From Sutterella massiliensis (GTDB taxonomy: Bacteria > Pseudomonadota > Gammaproteobacteria > Burkholderiales > Burkholderiaceae_F): DNA of 64,000 nt. The notes below the pieces were generated by a model, which saw nothing but the letters and a program-made list of their open reading frames with translations, did not search any database and was not told the origin of the DNA. Positions 17,146-27,614 of the stretch are shown here, one piece after another (the stretch's first letter is position 1; every line of letters begins with the position of its first letter). The DNA is taken from NCBI RefSeq assembly GCF_016899755.1, contig NZ_JACJJC010000001.1:124001-188000 (forward strand), written 5' to 3'. Made by a program: the position numbers and the translations under genes.

Positions 17146-18324
17146 ATGGCCAGCGAATATCTTTTTACCTCGGAATCTGTCAGTGAAGGCCACCCGGACA
17201 AAGTGGCTGACCAGATTTCCGATGCCGTCCTTGATGCCTGCGTTGAGCAGGATCCCCTGAGCCGCGTTGCCGCGGAAACCCTTTGCACGACCGGCCTCGT
17301 TGTCATGGCCGGCGAGATCACGACGAACGCCACGGTCGACTACATCGACCTCGCTCGCAACGTTCTCAAGCGCATCGGCTACGACAACACCGAATATGGC
17401 ATCGACCACAAAGGCTGTGCCGTACTCGTGGGCTACGACAAGCAGTCGCAGGACATCAAGCAGGGCGTGGACAAGGCTGCAGATGACGAACTCAACCTCG
17501 GCGCCGGTGACCAGGGCCTCATGTTCGGCTTTGCCTGCACGGAAACGCCGACGCTCATGCCCGCACCGATTTACTACGCGCATCAGCTCATGCAGCGCCA
17601 GGCACTCGTGCGCAAGAACGGCACGCTGCCCTTCCTGCGTCCGGACGCCAAGAGTCAGGTGACGCTGCGCTATCGCGACGGCGTGCCCGTTGCCGCCGAT
17701 ACGATTGTCATCTCCTCGCAGCACTCGCCCGACATGTCCCTCGGCACCCAGATGAAGCCCGAGTTCATTGAAGCGATCGTCGAGGAAATCATCCGACCGG
17801 TCATGCCGGCCGAATGGCTCAAGGACACGAAGTTCCTCATCAACCCGACCGGCCGCTTTGTTGTCGGCGGGCCGCAGGGAGACTGCGGTCTCACCGGCCG
17901 CAAGATCATTGTCGATACGTACGGCGGCTATTGCCCGCACGGCGGCGGCGCCTTCTCCGGCAAGGATCCGACCAAGGTCGACCGCTCGGCAGCTTATGCC
18001 TGCCGCTATGTGGCCAAGAACATCGTTGCCGCCGGTCTGGCTTCTTACTGCCTCGTGCAGGTTTCGTACGCGATCGGCGTTGCAGAACCGATGAACATCA
18101 CGGTGTTCACACGTGGCACGGGCGTTGTGAGCGATGCCAAGCTCGCTGAGCTCGTTCGCGCCAACTTCGACCTGCGTCCCCGCGGCATCATCAAGATGCT
18201 CGATCTGCGCCGTCCGATCTATTCGAAGACGGCCGCCTACGGCCACTTCGGCCGCGAAGAGCCGGAATTCACCTGGGAAAAGACGGACAAGGCCGAAGCG
18301 CTTCGTGTCCAGGCCGGCTTCTGA
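17146..18324 (+). CDS. metK: S-adenosylmethionine synthetase
   Basis: Enzyme of 392 residues that makes S-adenosylmethionine from methionine and ATP. It begins [20 protein letters not shown], the family signature, at the ATG at 17146. The motifs [16 protein letters not shown] and [19 protein letters not shown] are intact, with the conserved metal and phosphate ligands. ahcY, which recycles the product S-adenosylhomocysteine, lies 1.8 kb downstream beyond trpS. A strong terminator follows within 60 bp. Confidence 0.97.
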   Translation: MASEYLFTSESVSEGHPDKVADQISDAVLDACVEQDPLSRVAAETLCTTGLVVMAGEITTNATVDYIDLARNVLKRIGYDNTEYGIDHKGCAVLVGYDKQSQDIKQGVDKAADDELNLGAGDQGLMFGFACTETPTLMPAPIYYAHQLMQRQALVRKNGTLPFLRPDAKSQVTLRYRDGVPVAADTIVISSQHSPDMSLGTQMKPEFIEAIVEEIIRPVMPAEWLKDTKFLINPTGRFVVGGPQGDCGLTGRKIIVDTYGGYCPHGGGAFSGKDPTKVDRSAAYACRYVAKNIVAAGLASYCLVQVSYAIGVAEPMNITVFTRGTGVVSDAKLAELVRANFDLRPRGIIKMLDLRRPIYSKTAAYGHFGREEPEFTWEKTDKAEALRVQAGF

Positions 18325-18379
18325 GAGCCGCTGGAGCGCAAAGCCGTTGATTGCTTAACGATTGCCTGATTTGCCTTTG

Positions 18380-18414
18380 GCCGGTACGGCACGTGTGCCG
18401 TACCGGCTTTTTCG
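18380..18414 (+). terminator. Rho-independent terminator of metK
   Basis: A perfect 13-bp stem GCCGGTACGGCAC/GTGCCGTACCGGC (18380-18407) is followed by TTTTT. It lies 55 bp after the metK stop and separates metK from trpS. Confidence 0.92.
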
Positions 18415-18596
18415 TTGGTATAGGTGCTGACGCGGCAAACCCGCCCTTTAGCGTCACGACGGGATTTCGAGTGCCGATACCCCTTGCCCTGCGATGTAAT
18501 ATCTTCTATTCGCCGCCCGCGAAGTCCTCTCTGCGGCGTCATTTGAGCGGCGTTCCATACACCTCATTCATTTCGTCTCGTAAGAAAGCATCGATC

Positions 18597-19901
18597 ATGA
18601 AAAAACGCGTGCTCACCGGCATCAACACGACCGGTACCCTTCACATCGGCAATTATGTCGGTGCGATCCGCCCCGCCATTCAGGACAGCCGGAATCCGGA
18701 CGTTGAAAGCTTCCTCTTCCTCGCCGACCTGCATGCGCTCATCAAGTGCCAGGATCCGGCACGCATCGAGCGCAGCCGCATGCAGATTGCGGCAACGTGG
18801 CTCGCCTGCGGACTCGATCCTGAGCGCGTCGTTTTCTACCGCCAAAGCGACATCCCGGAAATCCCGACGCTCAACTGGTTGCTTTCCTGCGTGATGTCGA
18901 AGGGCCTCCTGAACCGCGCCCACGCTTACAAAGCCAAGGTCGATGCCGCCGTCGCCGCAGGCCGCGACCCGGATGCGGACGTCTCGATGGGGCTTTTCTG
19001 CTACCCCGTGCTCATGGCAGCCGATATCCTGATGTTTAATGCCAACGAGGTGCCCGTCGGCCATGACCAAATTCAGCACCTTGAAATGGCACGCGAGGCC
19101 GCACAGCGTTTCAACAATCTCTATGCGCCTGCTGACAAACCCTTTTTTGTTTTGCCGCAGGCGACCGGTGGCAGTGATGTTGAAGTGCTCCCGGGGCTTG
19201 ACGGCCGCAAGATGAGTAAGTCCTACAACAACGTGATTCCGCTCTTTGAGGGCGGCCGCAAAGCGCTCGACGAAGCGATCGCGCGCATCGTCACGGATTC
19301 GCGCCTGCCGGGAGAACCGAAGGATCCGGACAGCTCCTCGCTCGCCGTGCTCTATCAGGCTTTTGCAACCGCAGAAGAAACAGCCGCGTTCCGTCAAGAA
19401 CTCTGCGACGGCCTCGGCTGGGGCGACGCCAAGAAGCGTTTGGCGGAAAAAATCGACGCTGAAATCGGCCCAATGCGCATGCGCTACGAAGAGCTCATGG
19501 CACATCCCGAAAAGCTCGAAGAAATCCTGCAGGCGGGTGCGAAGAAGGCACGTGCAATCGCGACACCCTTCCTCGCCGACCTCATGCACGCCGTGGGCCT
19601 GAAATCCTTTACGACTGCTCCGGCTGCCGAAGGCAAAAAGAAGAAGGCGAAAAAGGCCGGCGCCGATACGCTCTTCAAGCAATATCGCGAAGCAGACGGA
19701 CTCTTCTACTTCAAACTTGTCGCCGCCGGCAAGGAACTCCTCATCTCGAGCGGCTTCGAATCCGGGCGCGATGCCGGCCAGTGGATCGGTCGCATCAAGA
19801 CCGAAGGGCTAGACGCCCTCGCTCAAGCACCTGTAACGAAGTGCACCGATGCGACTGATACTGAAATTAGTGAAGCCATTAATCGCCTTCAGGCTGAGTA
19901 A
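18597..19901 (+). CDS. trpS: Tryptophanyl-tRNA synthetase with C-terminal extension
   Basis: Class I aminoacyl-tRNA synthetase of 434 residues; the E. coli enzyme has 334. The ATG at 18597 begins MKKRVLTGINTTGTLHIGNY, with the HIGH-equivalent HIGN at residues 17-20; the KMSKS loop is in GRKMSKSYNN (about residue 205). Residues 1 to about 345 cover the standard enzyme. A lysine-rich linker (GKKKKAKKAG) then leads to about 80 residues (FKQYREADGLFYFKLVAAGK onward) that resemble the small DUF1508/YegP fold. The similarity to DUF1508 is judged by eye. The extension may bind tRNA or another ligand; its role is unknown. Confidence 0.95.
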   Translation: MKKRVLTGINTTGTLHIGNYVGAIRPAIQDSRNPDVESFLFLADLHALIKCQDPARIERSRMQIAATWLACGLDPERVVFYRQSDIPEIPTLNWLLSCVMSKGLLNRAHAYKAKVDAAVAAGRDPDADVSMGLFCYPVLMAADILMFNANEVPVGHDQIQHLEMAREAAQRFNNLYAPADKPFFVLPQATGGSDVEVLPGLDGRKMSKSYNNVIPLFEGGRKALDEAIARIVTDSRLPGEPKDPDSSSLAVLYQAFATAEETAAFRQELCDGLGWGDAKKRLAEKIDAEIGPMRMRYEELMAHPEKLEEILQAGAKKARAIATPFLADLMHAVGLKSFTTAPAAEGKKKKAKKAGADTLFKQYREADGLFYFKLVAAGKELLISSGFESGRDAGQWIGRIKTEGLDALAQAPVTKCTDATDTEISEAINRLQAE

Positions 19902-19948
19902 ATATTAGCGAAAGCAAATACTTACTCACCTAAATCTGTAAAACCCTC

Positions 19949-19979
19949 GGGCGGCGGCCTATAATAGCCGCCGCTTTTG
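19949..19979 (+). terminator. GC-rich hairpin with T-run after trpS; loop contains a TATAAT box
   Basis: An 8-bp stem GCGGCGGC/GCCGCCGC (19951-19958 and 19967-19974) is followed by TTTT and lies about 50 bp after the trpS stop, as expected for a terminator. The 8-nt loop contains TATAAT (19960-19965), a perfect -10 hexamer about 52 nt before the ahcY riboswitch, so the same DNA may also be the ahcY promoter. The candidate -35 (TGTAAA, 19937-19942, 17-nt spacing) is weak. Confidence 0.6.
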
Positions 19980-20017
19980 TCGGTACCCGCTCTGACTGCC
20001 GACATCCATACGTCCTC

Positions 20018-20136
20018 TGTCGAGGAGCGCTGCGACGATCGCCGATACCGCGATTGCCAGGCTCGGCAGTAGCGACCGACCACAGCGCGCAAAACCGTGC
20101 GCCTCGGTCATTCATTTCAAAACGGCGCTCTTTTTT
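20018..20136 (+). promoter_or_regulatory. S-adenosylhomocysteine (SAH) riboswitch upstream of ahcY
   Basis: The element matches the SAH riboswitch consensus. The conserved core GAGGAGCGCTGCGAC starts at 20022, GCCAGGCTCGG starts at 20055 and AACGGCGCTC is at 20121-20130. Stem P1 forms between TGTCGAG (20018-20024) and CTCGGCA (20062-20068). The pseudoknot forms between GAGCGCTG (20025-20032) and CGGCGCTC (20123-20130) with one G-U pair. A GC-rich hairpin (GCGCGC...GTGCGC) lies between. Six T follow at 20131-20136. SAH riboswitches are gene-ON switches: SAH binding favours expression of ahcY, whose product removes SAH. ahcY starts 27 bp downstream. Confidence 0.93.
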
Positions 20137-20163
20137 CCTGACTTCCCAACTAGAGGACAAACA

Positions 20164-21561
20164 ATGAACGCCAACGATTACGTTATTGCCGACCTCGACC
20201 TGGCTGACTGGGGCCGCAAGGAGATCCAGATCGCCGAAGTCGAAATGCCGGGCCTGATGGCCATCCGCAAGGAATATGCCGCCACGCAGCCGCTCAAGGG
20301 CGCGCGCATCTCGGGCTCCCTGCACATGACCATTCAAACGGCCGTCCTGATCGAGACGCTTACTGCTCTCGGCGCCGAGGTTCGCTGGGCGAGCTGCAAC
20401 ATTTTCTCAACGCAGGACCATGCTGCCGCGGCCATCGTTAAAGACGGTGTCTCCGTCTTTGCCAAGAAGGGCGAATCGCTCGAAGAGTATTGGTCCTACA
20501 CGCACCGCATTTTCGAGTGGCCCGACGGCGGTTTCTCGAACATGATTCTTGACGACGGCGGCGATGCAACGTTGCTGTTGCACCTTGGTGCTCGCGCCGA
20601 AAACGACATCAGCGTGCTCGACAATCCGACGTCCGACGAAGAAAAGGCACTCTTTGCCGAAATTCGCAAGCACCTTGAAGCCGATCCCCACTGGTATTCG
20701 ACGCGTCTCGCGCACATCAAGGGCATCACGGAAGAAACCACCACGGGCGTGCATCGTCTCTATCAGATGCATCAGCGTGGCGAACTCAAGGTTCCCGCCA
20801 TTAACGTGAACGACTCGGTAACGAAGTCGAAGTTCGACAACCTTTACGGCTGCCGCGAGTCGCTCGTTGACGGCATCAAACGCGCCACCGACGTTATGGT
20901 CGCTGGTAAGGTTGCCGTCGTAGTCGGCTACGGTGACGTAGGTAAGGGCTGCGCACAGGCTCTGCGCGCGCTTTCGGCCCAGGTTTGGGTTGTCGAAATC
21001 GACCCGATCTGCGCGCTTCAGGCGGCGATGGAAGGTTACCGTGTCGTCACGATGGACTACGCCAAGGACAAGGCCGACATCTTCGTCACTGCGACGGGCA
21101 ATGTCCGTGTCATCACGCACGAACACATGATCGCGATGAAAAACGAAGCAATCGTCTGCAACATCGGTCACTTCGACAGCGAAATCGACGTTGCCTCGAT
21201 GCGCCAGTATCACTGGGAAAACATCAAGCCGCAGGTCGACCACATCACGCTGCCATCGGGCAACCGAATCACGCTCCTTGCCGAAGGGCGCCTTGTCAAT
21301 CTCGGCTGCGCTACGGGTCATCCCTCCTACGTGATGAGTTCGTCGTTCGCCAACCAGACGCTCGCGCAGATTGAACTCTTCTGCCACCCCGAACGGTACC
21401 CGGTGGGTGTCTATATCCTGCCGAAGATCCTCGACGAAAAGGTTGCACGCCTGCAGCTCACGAACCTCAACGCTCAGCTCTCCGAGCTCACCGACGAGCA
21501 GGCAGCTTACATCGGCGTTCCGAAGGAAGGTCCCTACAAGTCGGAAAACTACCGCTACTAA
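20164..21561 (+). CDS. ahcY: S-adenosylhomocysteine hydrolase
   Basis: Cytosolic NAD-dependent enzyme of 465 residues that splits S-adenosylhomocysteine into adenosine and homocysteine. Family motifs are the N-terminal [20 protein letters not shown], the NAD-binding loop [13 protein letters not shown] (about residues 257-269) and the C-terminal [19 protein letters not shown] and YKSENYRY tail that completes the neighbouring active site. It contains the insert of roughly 35-40 residues after [11 protein letters not shown] found in many bacterial and plant enzymes. GAGGACAAACA just before the ATG is a good ribosome-binding site. Expression is controlled by the upstream SAH riboswitch. Confidence 0.97.
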   Translation: MNANDYVIADLDLADWGRKEIQIAEVEMPGLMAIRKEYAATQPLKGARISGSLHMTIQTAVLIETLTALGAEVRWASCNIFSTQDHAAAAIVKDGVSVFAKKGESLEEYWSYTHRIFEWPDGGFSNMILDDGGDATLLLHLGARAENDISVLDNPTSDEEKALFAEIRKHLEADPHWYSTRLAHIKGITEETTTGVHRLYQMHQRGELKVPAINVNDSVTKSKFDNLYGCRESLVDGIKRATDVMVAGKVAVVVGYGDVGKGCAQALRALSAQVWVVEIDPICALQAAMEGYRVVTMDYAKDKADIFVTATGNVRVITHEHMIAMKNEAIVCNIGHFDSEIDVASMRQYHWENIKPQVDHITLPSGNRITLLAEGRLVNLGCATGHPSYVMSSSFANQTLAQIELFCHPERYPVGVYILPKILDEKVARLQLTNLNAQLSELTDEQAAYIGVPKEGPYKSENYRY

Positions 21562-21632
21562 TCCGACCTTGAGGTGCTTGAAGCGCGCTTTCTCCAAAGA
21601 GCTTTCGCCTTCAGAAGCGTCGGATCCGGATT

Positions 21633-21672
21633 AAAAACGGCCGCTTGAGCATTCACGCCAAGCGGCCGTTTC
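21633..21672. terminator. Bidirectional terminator between ahcY and the 5-FTHF cyclo-ligase gene
   Basis: A perfect 12-bp stem AACGGCCGCTTG/CAAGCGGCCGTT (21636-21647 and 21659-21670) is preceded by an A-run and followed by TC and TTG, so the U-tract is better on the minus strand than on the plus. It serves the two convergent genes. Confidence 0.8.
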
Positions 21673-21716
21673 TTGTGGAATCATCAGAGTCAAAAGCTCC
21701 TTATCGGGATCTTTAA

Positions 21717-22343
21717 TTAACGAAACAGCACCTTCGACTCCGTCAGAATGCAATCGAGCGGCTCATCCCAAGGCTCGAAGAGCGAGGGCGAAACAGTGCA
21801 GGCATCACATGCGACGCCGCAGAGAAAAGGTGCAGCCCCGTCAGCTTGACGAACACGTGCAATGTAGCGGTCGAAAAAACCACCGCCATTGCCGAGTCGA
21901 TGACACGCATTTGAATATCCCACGCAGGGAATGATGAGCGCCGCAGGTTCAACGGCATGCCCCGTTGAGGAAATAATGCCTTTGGCATCGCGGCAGATGT
22001 TGCCATCAGCCTCTGGATCCCACTCTCTGTAACTCATCATGTCGTCAGCATCAATGAAGGGCAGTGCCAGCGTTCGGCCTTCGCCCAGATCAAGCCAATC
22101 GCAGAAAATCCCCCTCAGATCGGGTTCGCCCAAAAGCGGTGAATAGATGCCGACAATGCGCACCGCGTTGAGCGCTTCTGCGAGGCGCTTTTCGGCTTCG
22201 TTGACCGCGTTCCCTGAGAGGAGGCGCGCAAGTTTGCCGACAATTTTTTCTTCTGCATCGATCAATTCGGTGCTACGCAATGCACGCAAAGCTTTGCGGC
22301 GTTCGATTTTGGCTTCGGACATCTGTACCTGAGTCATTCTCAA
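21717..22343 (-). CDS. ygfA: 5-formyltetrahydrofolate cyclo-ligase
   Basis: Protein of up to 208 residues of the FTHF cyclo-ligase (MTHFS) family, which converts 5-formyl-THF to 5,10-methenyl-THF using ATP. The diagnostic active-site stretch PCVGYSNACHRLGNGGGFFD is present, with the phosphate/folate loop RLGNGGGFFDRYI. The N-terminal basic helix (IERRKALRALRS) corresponds to the ATP-binding R/K segment. The start may be the ATG at 22343 or one a few codons later; a 63-bp gap separates it from the divergent slt gene. Its position next to ahcY keeps one-carbon genes together. Confidence 0.88.
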   Translation of the reverse strand: MRMTQVQMSEAKIERRKALRALRSTELIDAEEKIVGKLARLLSGNAVNEAEKRLAEALNAVRIVGIYSPLLGEPDLRGIFCDWLDLGEGRTLALPFIDADDMMSYREWDPEADGNICRDAKGIISSTGHAVEPAALIIPCVGYSNACHRLGNGGGFFDRYIARVRQADGAAPFLCGVACDACTVSPSLFEPWDEPLDCILTESKVLFR

Positions 22344-22406
22344 AAAACTTCTCGGATGGCCCGTTATATTAACGGCTTGTATTCCTTGTATTTCCGCAGA
22401 AACGAG

Positions 22407-24758
22407 ATGTCTTTAGCTTCCTCTTGGCGCCGAACGTGCGCGGCTTCGCTTTTGCTCGCGAGCCTTGCGCTTGCGCAGGCGGCGTACGCCGCCGATCCGC
22501 AGGCATCTCAGTCGACACAATCGGGGGAAAGCCCCCTCATACGGCCGATTCCCCACAGATTCGTCCCCGTCACCATTGCCGAGCGATTACAGTCGCTCAA
22601 TACGGCCGACGGTGAAGTGCTCATCATTGAGGAATCCGCGGCCGCGGTCGACCCTGCCGAAGTCGTTCTGAGCGTCGACCGTGCTTTTGCCAGAGAACCG
22701 GTGCTGCTCGAGAGCGGTCTCACCGAAGCGGCTGCCGATGAGGCGACCGATGCCGCAGGGCGCGTCACAGCGGAACTTCTCAACGAACCGGTCGTTGATC
22801 CACTCGACGTAGCGCTTTACGCAGTTCCGCCCGAACCGCTTGACAATGTATTTCTTGACGCGCGGAAAGCTTACGTCCGTGGAGACCTCGCTCGACTCGA
22901 AAAACTCGCCCCCATTCTCTCGACGCATCTCCTCAAGGATTACATCGAGCTCTGGACACTAACGCTTCGTCTGAAAAAAGAACCCGATTCGCCCGAAGCA
23001 ACGTTCGCGCTCGAACGCTTCATTGAACTGCATCCAGAAGACTATATCGGCGAACGTGCTGCGCTCGAATATCTGCAATTTGCCGCAGAGCGAATGAATG
23101 CGGAACGCTTCGACTTTTTCTTCAAGCGCCTCGCTTGGAACAAAACCGATCCCGAAATTGCCGCTTGGCACGCCATTTATACGCTTGGCACCCCCGACAC
23201 CAAACCGAGTCTGGGAGCGCTCAACGATGCCAAAAGCCTTTATCGCGACGCTTCGGCACCACACTCGAAAGCCTATCGATCGCTCGGCGACGCCATCGTC
23301 GCACGAGACCGTTCCTGGGCGTGGCCGCGCGTTGTAATTCTCCTGCAGCACGGACGATGGAACGAAGTCAAGTATGCGCTGCGCGACGTCCCGCGCCCCG
23401 AGCTCCCTGCATCCCTTTCTCGGCTGCACGAAATCATCGATCGTCCGAATACTTGGATGCGCAGACAAAAAGACCTTTCGAAGCTGCCAGCTCGCTTAGC
23501 GGTCTTTGCGGCGCTTCGCATGAGCCACTCGTCACCCGAGCGCGCGGCTCGAATCGCCGAGAAGTGCCTTGACAAAAAGGCCGACGCCTTCTGGCGATCG
23601 CTCGTCTGGATGCGCATCGGTTACGAAGCCACGGTGAATCTCGACGACAGGGCCTTCGCCTGGTATCGGAAAGCCGGACGCGCCTTCACGCAACGCCCGC
23701 AGCTCGTCGTCAATGCCGAGCAGCTACAGGCTTGGCAGGCTCGAGCGGCCATGCGTGCAGGCAATTGGTATTCGCTCAACAAAATCATCGACGCGATGCC
23801 CGCATCGCTCCGCAATGAAGAGACTTGGATCTACTGGCGCGCACGAGCGCTTTCGGCACGCGGCCTCTCTGGCGAAGCCGCCAAAGAATTCGAGCGCATT
23901 GCGAACCGGCTCACGTTTTACGGTCGACTCGCGGCCGATGCCATCCGGCGCCCCTACCCTGTGGGGAAACCTCCGCTTGAACCGCCCCGCAGCGATGAAA
24001 TCAATGCCTGGGGAAGCAATCCGAGCATTGCGCGCGCGCGTGCGTTTTACCGCATGCATCTCTATGTCGAAGGTCACAGAGAGTGGAATTGGGCAATGCG
24101 AGGATTGAAAGAGCGCGACTACATTGTTCTGGCCGCCTACGCCAAAGAGAATCTTCTCATTCACAGGATGATCAACACGAGCCAGCGCTCGGGCGAGAAA
24201 ACTGTCGACATCGCTCAACGCTATCCCATGCCGCATTTTTCGCTCTTCTCGCACGTGTGCAGCACGCAAAAAATACCGCTGGCTTGGGTCTACGGTCTCA
24301 TCCGACAGGAGTCCCGCTTCATTCCGACGGTAAGTTCCTCGGTCGGAGCGCAAGGCCTCATGCAGGTCATGCCTGCTACGGCGAAATGGCTTGCCAAAAA
24401 GCTCGGCATCACGGCTTACGACCGAGAACATCTGACCAGCTTGGAGATGAATCTGGTGCTCGGAACCGCATACCTCAATATTCTCTACTCGGACCTCAAC
24501 TCGAGCTACGTGCTCGCGACCGCCGCCTATAATGCGGGCCCCGCACGAGCAAGAAGCTGGCGCGCTGCACTTGAAAAACCGATGGAAAGCGCGATTTTTA
24601 TCGAAACCATCCCGTTTTTCGAAACGCGTACCTACGTGAAGAACGTGCTCGCGAACACGCTCACCTACAGTCTTCTTGACGGAGATCCGATCAAGAATTT
24701 CACGCAGTTCATCAGCACCGTTCAGCCGAGCAGCGCAACGAATCCCAACATTCCTTAA
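22407..24758 (+). CDS. slt: Soluble lytic murein transglycosylase
   Basis: Periplasmic protein of 783 residues from the ATG at 22407 ([20 protein letters not shown]), with a signal peptide cleaved after about residue 31 (AQAAYA). A long alpha-superhelical region (about 100-590) precedes the lysozyme-like Slt domain. The catalytic glutamate is in [20 protein letters not shown] (about residue 635), followed by [18 protein letters not shown] and [13 protein letters not shown]. coli Slt70 has 645 residues; the extra length is an acidic, low-complexity N-terminal part. It cleaves glycan strands to anhydromuropeptides. cca starts 10 bp after its stop. Confidence 0.93.
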   Translation: MSLASSWRRTCAASLLLASLALAQAAYAADPQASQSTQSGESPLIRPIPHRFVPVTIAERLQSLNTADGEVLIIEESAAAVDPAEVVLSVDRAFAREPVLLESGLTEAAADEATDAAGRVTAELLNEPVVDPLDVALYAVPPEPLDNVFLDARKAYVRGDLARLEKLAPILSTHLLKDYIELWTLTLRLKKEPDSPEATFALERFIELHPEDYIGERAALEYLQFAAERMNAERFDFFFKRLAWNKTDPEIAAWHAIYTLGTPDTKPSLGALNDAKSLYRDASAPHSKAYRSLGDAIVARDRSWAWPRVVILLQHGRWNEVKYALRDVPRPELPASLSRLHEIIDRPNTWMRRQKDLSKLPARLAVFAALRMSHSSPERAARIAEKCLDKKADAFWRSLVWMRIGYEATVNLDDRAFAWYRKAGRAFTQRPQLVVNAEQLQAWQARAAMRAGNWYSLNKIIDAMPASLRNEETWIYWRARALSARGLSGEAAKEFERIANRLTFYGRLAADAIRRPYPVGKPPLEPPRSDEINAWGSNPSIARARAFYRMHLYVEGHREWNWAMRGLKERDYIVLAAYAKENLLIHRMINTSQRSGEKTVDIAQRYPMPHFSLFSHVCSTQKIPLAWVYGLIRQESRFIPTVSSSVGAQGLMQVMPATAKWLAKKLGITAYDREHLTSLEMNLVLGTAYLNILYSDLNSSYVLATAAYNAGPARARSWRAALEKPMESAIFIETIPFFETRTYVKNVLANTLTYSLLDGDPIKNFTQFISTVQPSSATNPNIP

Positions 24759-24768
24759 CTACGCCTCT

Positions 24769-25896
24769 ATGCAAACGTACATTGTCGGCGGCTTCGTTCG
24801 AGATTTGCTTCTAAGCGCCGAGGGCTCCGCCGCCCGCCCGAACGACCGCGACTGGGTGGTCGTCGGCGAAACTCCCGAAAGCATGATCCGCAGGGGCTTC
24901 AAACCCGTCGGAGAAGACTTCCCCGTTTTCCTGCATCCGAAAACGCACGAGGAGTATGCCCTCGCACGAACCGAGCGCAAAACGGCGCCTGGCTACCATG
25001 GTTTTGTGTTTCACGCAGCAGCGGACGTCACGCTCGAAGAAGACCTGAAGCGCCGGGATCTCACCGTCAACGCCATTGCCATGACCGAAAGCGGTGACTT
25101 CATCGACCCCTACGGCGGCATGCGCGACCTCAAAGCGCACGTACTACGACATGTAAGTGACGCGTTTGCAGAAGATCCTGTCCGCATTCTGCGGTTGGCT
25201 CGCTTTGCGGCAAGATTCCCGAGCTTTTCCGTTGCACCGGAGACGATGGCGCTGATGCGACAAATGGTCGAAAGCGGCGAAGCCGATGCGCTCGTACCCG
25301 AACGCGTGCTGGCTGAGCTCGCCAAGGGGCTTGCTTGTCCCGTCCCATCCCGCATGCTCGACGTACTTGAAGCCTGCGGTTTCTGGATGCGTCGCTACGC
25401 CGACATTCCGCTCGGCTCGGCGACTAGGCAAGCACTTCACCGTTGCATTCTCTCGGGACTTCCTGTCAGCATGCGGTTTGCTGCGCTCACGACGGAACTT
25501 GCCGACGAAAGGCACGTAAAAGCTTTTTTAACCTCGATCAGAGCCAGCGCCGACACCGTCTCCTTTGCCGAAACACTGAAACGCATTGAAGTACCGCTAA
25601 AGCGACTCGCTTCGGCCGAAGATGCCGTGGAAGTATTTCTCAAAGCCGACGCGCTGCGCCGACGCGATCGCATGATGCTGTTGCTCGAGTACGGAAGTCG
25701 AGTATTCCCCGAAACGCTCGGCTCGCAGGCAAAACAACTGCAGCGGCGCATTGAAGCGGCGCTTGAAGCGTGGTGCAGTGTCAATGCGGGCGCCGTCGCA
25801 AAAACGCAGACAAACCCGCGCGACATTGCATCGGCCGTACTGAATGCACGATGCGATGCTGTTCGCGCCGCTTGGCAAGCGTCTGAAGGCAGTTAG
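24769..25896 (+). CDS. cca: CCA-adding tRNA nucleotidyltransferase
   Basis: Class II tRNA nucleotidyltransferase of 375 residues from the ATG at 24769 ([15 protein letters not shown]). The nucleotidyltransferase head has GGFVRD, a DRDWVVVG acidic pair, [11 protein letters not shown] and the [16 protein letters not shown] neck motif. The C-terminal half is shorter and more diverged than in E. coli Cca (412 residues), and the HD phosphohydrolase motif is not recognisable (the expected HDLGK position reads TELAD). It builds or repairs the tRNA 3' CCA end. It follows slt closely and overlaps the convergent DUF2905 gene by 4 bp. Confidence 0.92.
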   Translation: MQTYIVGGFVRDLLLSAEGSAARPNDRDWVVVGETPESMIRRGFKPVGEDFPVFLHPKTHEEYALARTERKTAPGYHGFVFHAAADVTLEEDLKRRDLTVNAIAMTESGDFIDPYGGMRDLKAHVLRHVSDAFAEDPVRILRLARFAARFPSFSVAPETMALMRQMVESGEADALVPERVLAELAKGLACPVPSRMLDVLEACGFWMRRYADIPLGSATRQALHRCILSGLPVSMRFAALTTELADERHVKAFLTSIRASADTVSFAETLKRIEVPLKRLASAEDAVEVFLKADALRRRDRMMLLLEYGSRVFPETLGSQAKQLQRRIEAALEAWCSVNAGAVAKTQTNPRDIASAVLNARCDAVRAAWQASEGS

Positions 25897-26084
25897 AGAA
25901 GCTTCCCGACGAGCACGGCAGCCATGAAAAGCAGAATCGTGCTCATGAAAGGCAGTTCGATCTGTCGACCGAACACCTTGAAGCTGATGTCGCCGGGCAA
26001 CCTGCCAAGCCCGAAGCGACGAAGCGTCGGAATGCAGGTAAGAATGACGATCAGAAAGATGAATGTAACTAAAGCCCATCGCAT
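25893..26084 (-). CDS. DUF2905 family small membrane protein
   Basis: Protein of 63 residues with two transmembrane helices (about 3-20 and 44-62) and the family core [20 protein letters not shown] between them. This matches DUF2905, a conserved small membrane protein of unknown function. The stop overlaps the cca stop region by 4 bp on the opposite strand. Confidence 0.85.
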   Translation of the reverse strand: MRWALVTFIFLIVILTCIPTLRRFGLGRLPGDISFKVFGRQIELPFMSTILLFMAAVLVGKLL

Positions 26085-26150
26085 GATTTCGTCATTTTAA
26101 AGCGCCGCTTCACTCGCTCAAGTTTTCTTGTAATTCGTTTTTCCAAATAA

Positions 26151-26579
26151 ATGTTCACCCGAAAGACCTGCATCCCCGATCCTATTTTTTTGCAGACGCA
26201 CTGTCGACGCATTTTCTTCCGCAATCTCGCCCTATCCTGTTCCATCGGCGTCTACGACCATGAAAAGGCAAATCGGCAACAGCTGACGCTTGACTGCGAC
26301 GTCTGGGCGCTCAAGCACCCTGTCGGTACCGACTCGCTCGAGGCTGTTCTCGATTACGACCGCATCGGCGCCATTCTGCGGCAGGCAGCTGTTGGGCACA
26401 CGAATCTGCAGGAAACGCTGGTCGACCGTCTCATCAAACAGATCGCGGCGTTGCCCTCCGTTGTACTCGTCCGTTTGGCAAGCGCCAAACCCGACGCCTA
26501 TCCCGACGCGGACGCGATCGGCATTGAGGAGTGGCGCGTCGGCGAATCCTTTTCCAAAACTTTCGAATCCGATGACTGA
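26151..26579 (+). CDS. folB: Dihydroneopterin aldolase-like protein
   Basis: Protein of up to 142 residues with the FolB/T-fold pattern: [25 protein letters not shown]..., then [11 protein letters not shown] and [16 protein letters not shown], where the glutamate pairs with the pterin. FolB converts 7,8-dihydroneopterin to 6-hydroxymethyl-dihydropterin in folate synthesis. The first about 18 residues look non-conserved, so a later start is possible. The usual C-terminal KPxA motif reads [15 protein letters not shown]. Its stop overlaps the ttcA start by 8 bp, so the two are translationally coupled. Confidence 0.8.
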   Translation: MFTRKTCIPDPIFLQTHCRRIFFRNLALSCSIGVYDHEKANRQQLTLDCDVWALKHPVGTDSLEAVLDYDRIGAILRQAAVGHTNLQETLVDRLIKQIAALPSVVLVRLASAKPDAYPDADAIGIEEWRVGESFSKTFESDD

Positions 26580-27471
26580 TCACGTTATTCCCATTGTTCC
26601 CGCGCCGACCGAGACCGAAGCCGTCTTTCGCCGCGAAGGCGACCACTCGTCCGGCATGCTTCTCACCGACCGCAATAAACTCTCCGTCTCGCAGCGCAAG
26701 CTCGAGAAGCGCATCATTCGCCTCACCGCTCAAGCCATCACTGACTTCAACATGATTGAAGAGGGCGACAAGGTTATGGTGGCAATGAGCGGCGGCAAAG
26801 ACAGTTATGTACTTCTTGATGCGCTCAAGACGCTTCGCGAGCGTGCTCCCATTCATTTCGACCTCATTGCAGTCAACGTCCATCAGCACATTCCGCAATT
26901 TCCCCTCGAATCGCTCAGAACGCATCTGGCCGCATCAGGGGTGCCTTATCACATCGAAGATCAGGACACCAACTCGATCATCGAACGTCTTATTCCGGAA
27001 GGCAAGAACGTCTGCTCGCTCTGCGCACGTTTGCGCCGCGGCATCCTCTACCGAGTTGCAGGCGAACTCGGCTGCACGAAGATCGCACTCGGTCACCATA
27101 TGGACGACGTTGTGGGCACATTTCTCCTCAACCTCTTTTATGGCGGCCGTATGAAGGCTATGCCGCCCAAGCTGCGCAGCGATGACGGAAAAAACATCGT
27201 CATCCGGCCGCTCGTGTACGTTCGCGAACGAGAAACGGAAAAGATGGCCAAAATTCGCAGCTATCCCCTCGCGGCAAAGGGTATCTGCGGCGCCGGCGAA
27301 AATCTCAAGCGTCAAGAAATCAAAGCACTCATTCGCGACTGGGATCGTGAATTCCCCGGACGCGTCTATAACACGTTCATGAGCCTGCAGCGCGTCTCCG
27401 CATCTCATCTCATGGACAAGAGCCTCTACGACTTTGACGCTTTCGAACGAATCGCAATCACAGCGCAATAA
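26572..27471 (+). CDS. ttcA: tRNA 2-thiocytidine(32) synthetase TtcA
   Basis: PP-loop ATPase of 299 residues from the ATG at 26572 ([10 protein letters not shown]). The PP-loop [10 protein letters not shown] is at about residues 72-81, the CxxC pair CSLC that holds the iron-sulfur cluster at about 147-150, and a further cysteine is in [13 protein letters not shown]. The signature [16 protein letters not shown] is intact. It thiolates cytidine 32 of several tRNAs. It overlaps folB by 8 bp; a frame open further upstream is the shadow of folB. Confidence 0.94.
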   Translation: MTDHVIPIVPAPTETEAVFRREGDHSSGMLLTDRNKLSVSQRKLEKRIIRLTAQAITDFNMIEEGDKVMVAMSGGKDSYVLLDALKTLRERAPIHFDLIAVNVHQHIPQFPLESLRTHLAASGVPYHIEDQDTNSIIERLIPEGKNVCSLCARLRRGILYRVAGELGCTKIALGHHMDDVVGTFLLNLFYGGRMKAMPPKLRSDDGKNIVIRPLVYVRERETEKMAKIRSYPLAAKGICGAGENLKRQEIKALIRDWDREFPGRVYNTFMSLQRVSASHLMDKSLYDFDAFERIAITAQ

Positions 27472-27614
27472 ATTCGACAGCTTTCTGAAGTGCCCGAAAA
27501 TTGAGGACCCGCCGCCTCTATTTTCTTTTTTCGATACAATCGAATTCGCTTTCCTACTCCACCAGCACTTGGGAATTGCTTTTTTCTCCGAGTGTTCTTT
27601 TTCCTTATTTCGAG

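Noticed and set aside
17128..18246. 372-codon open frame on the minus strand
   Set aside because: Antisense to metK; shadow of codon bias.
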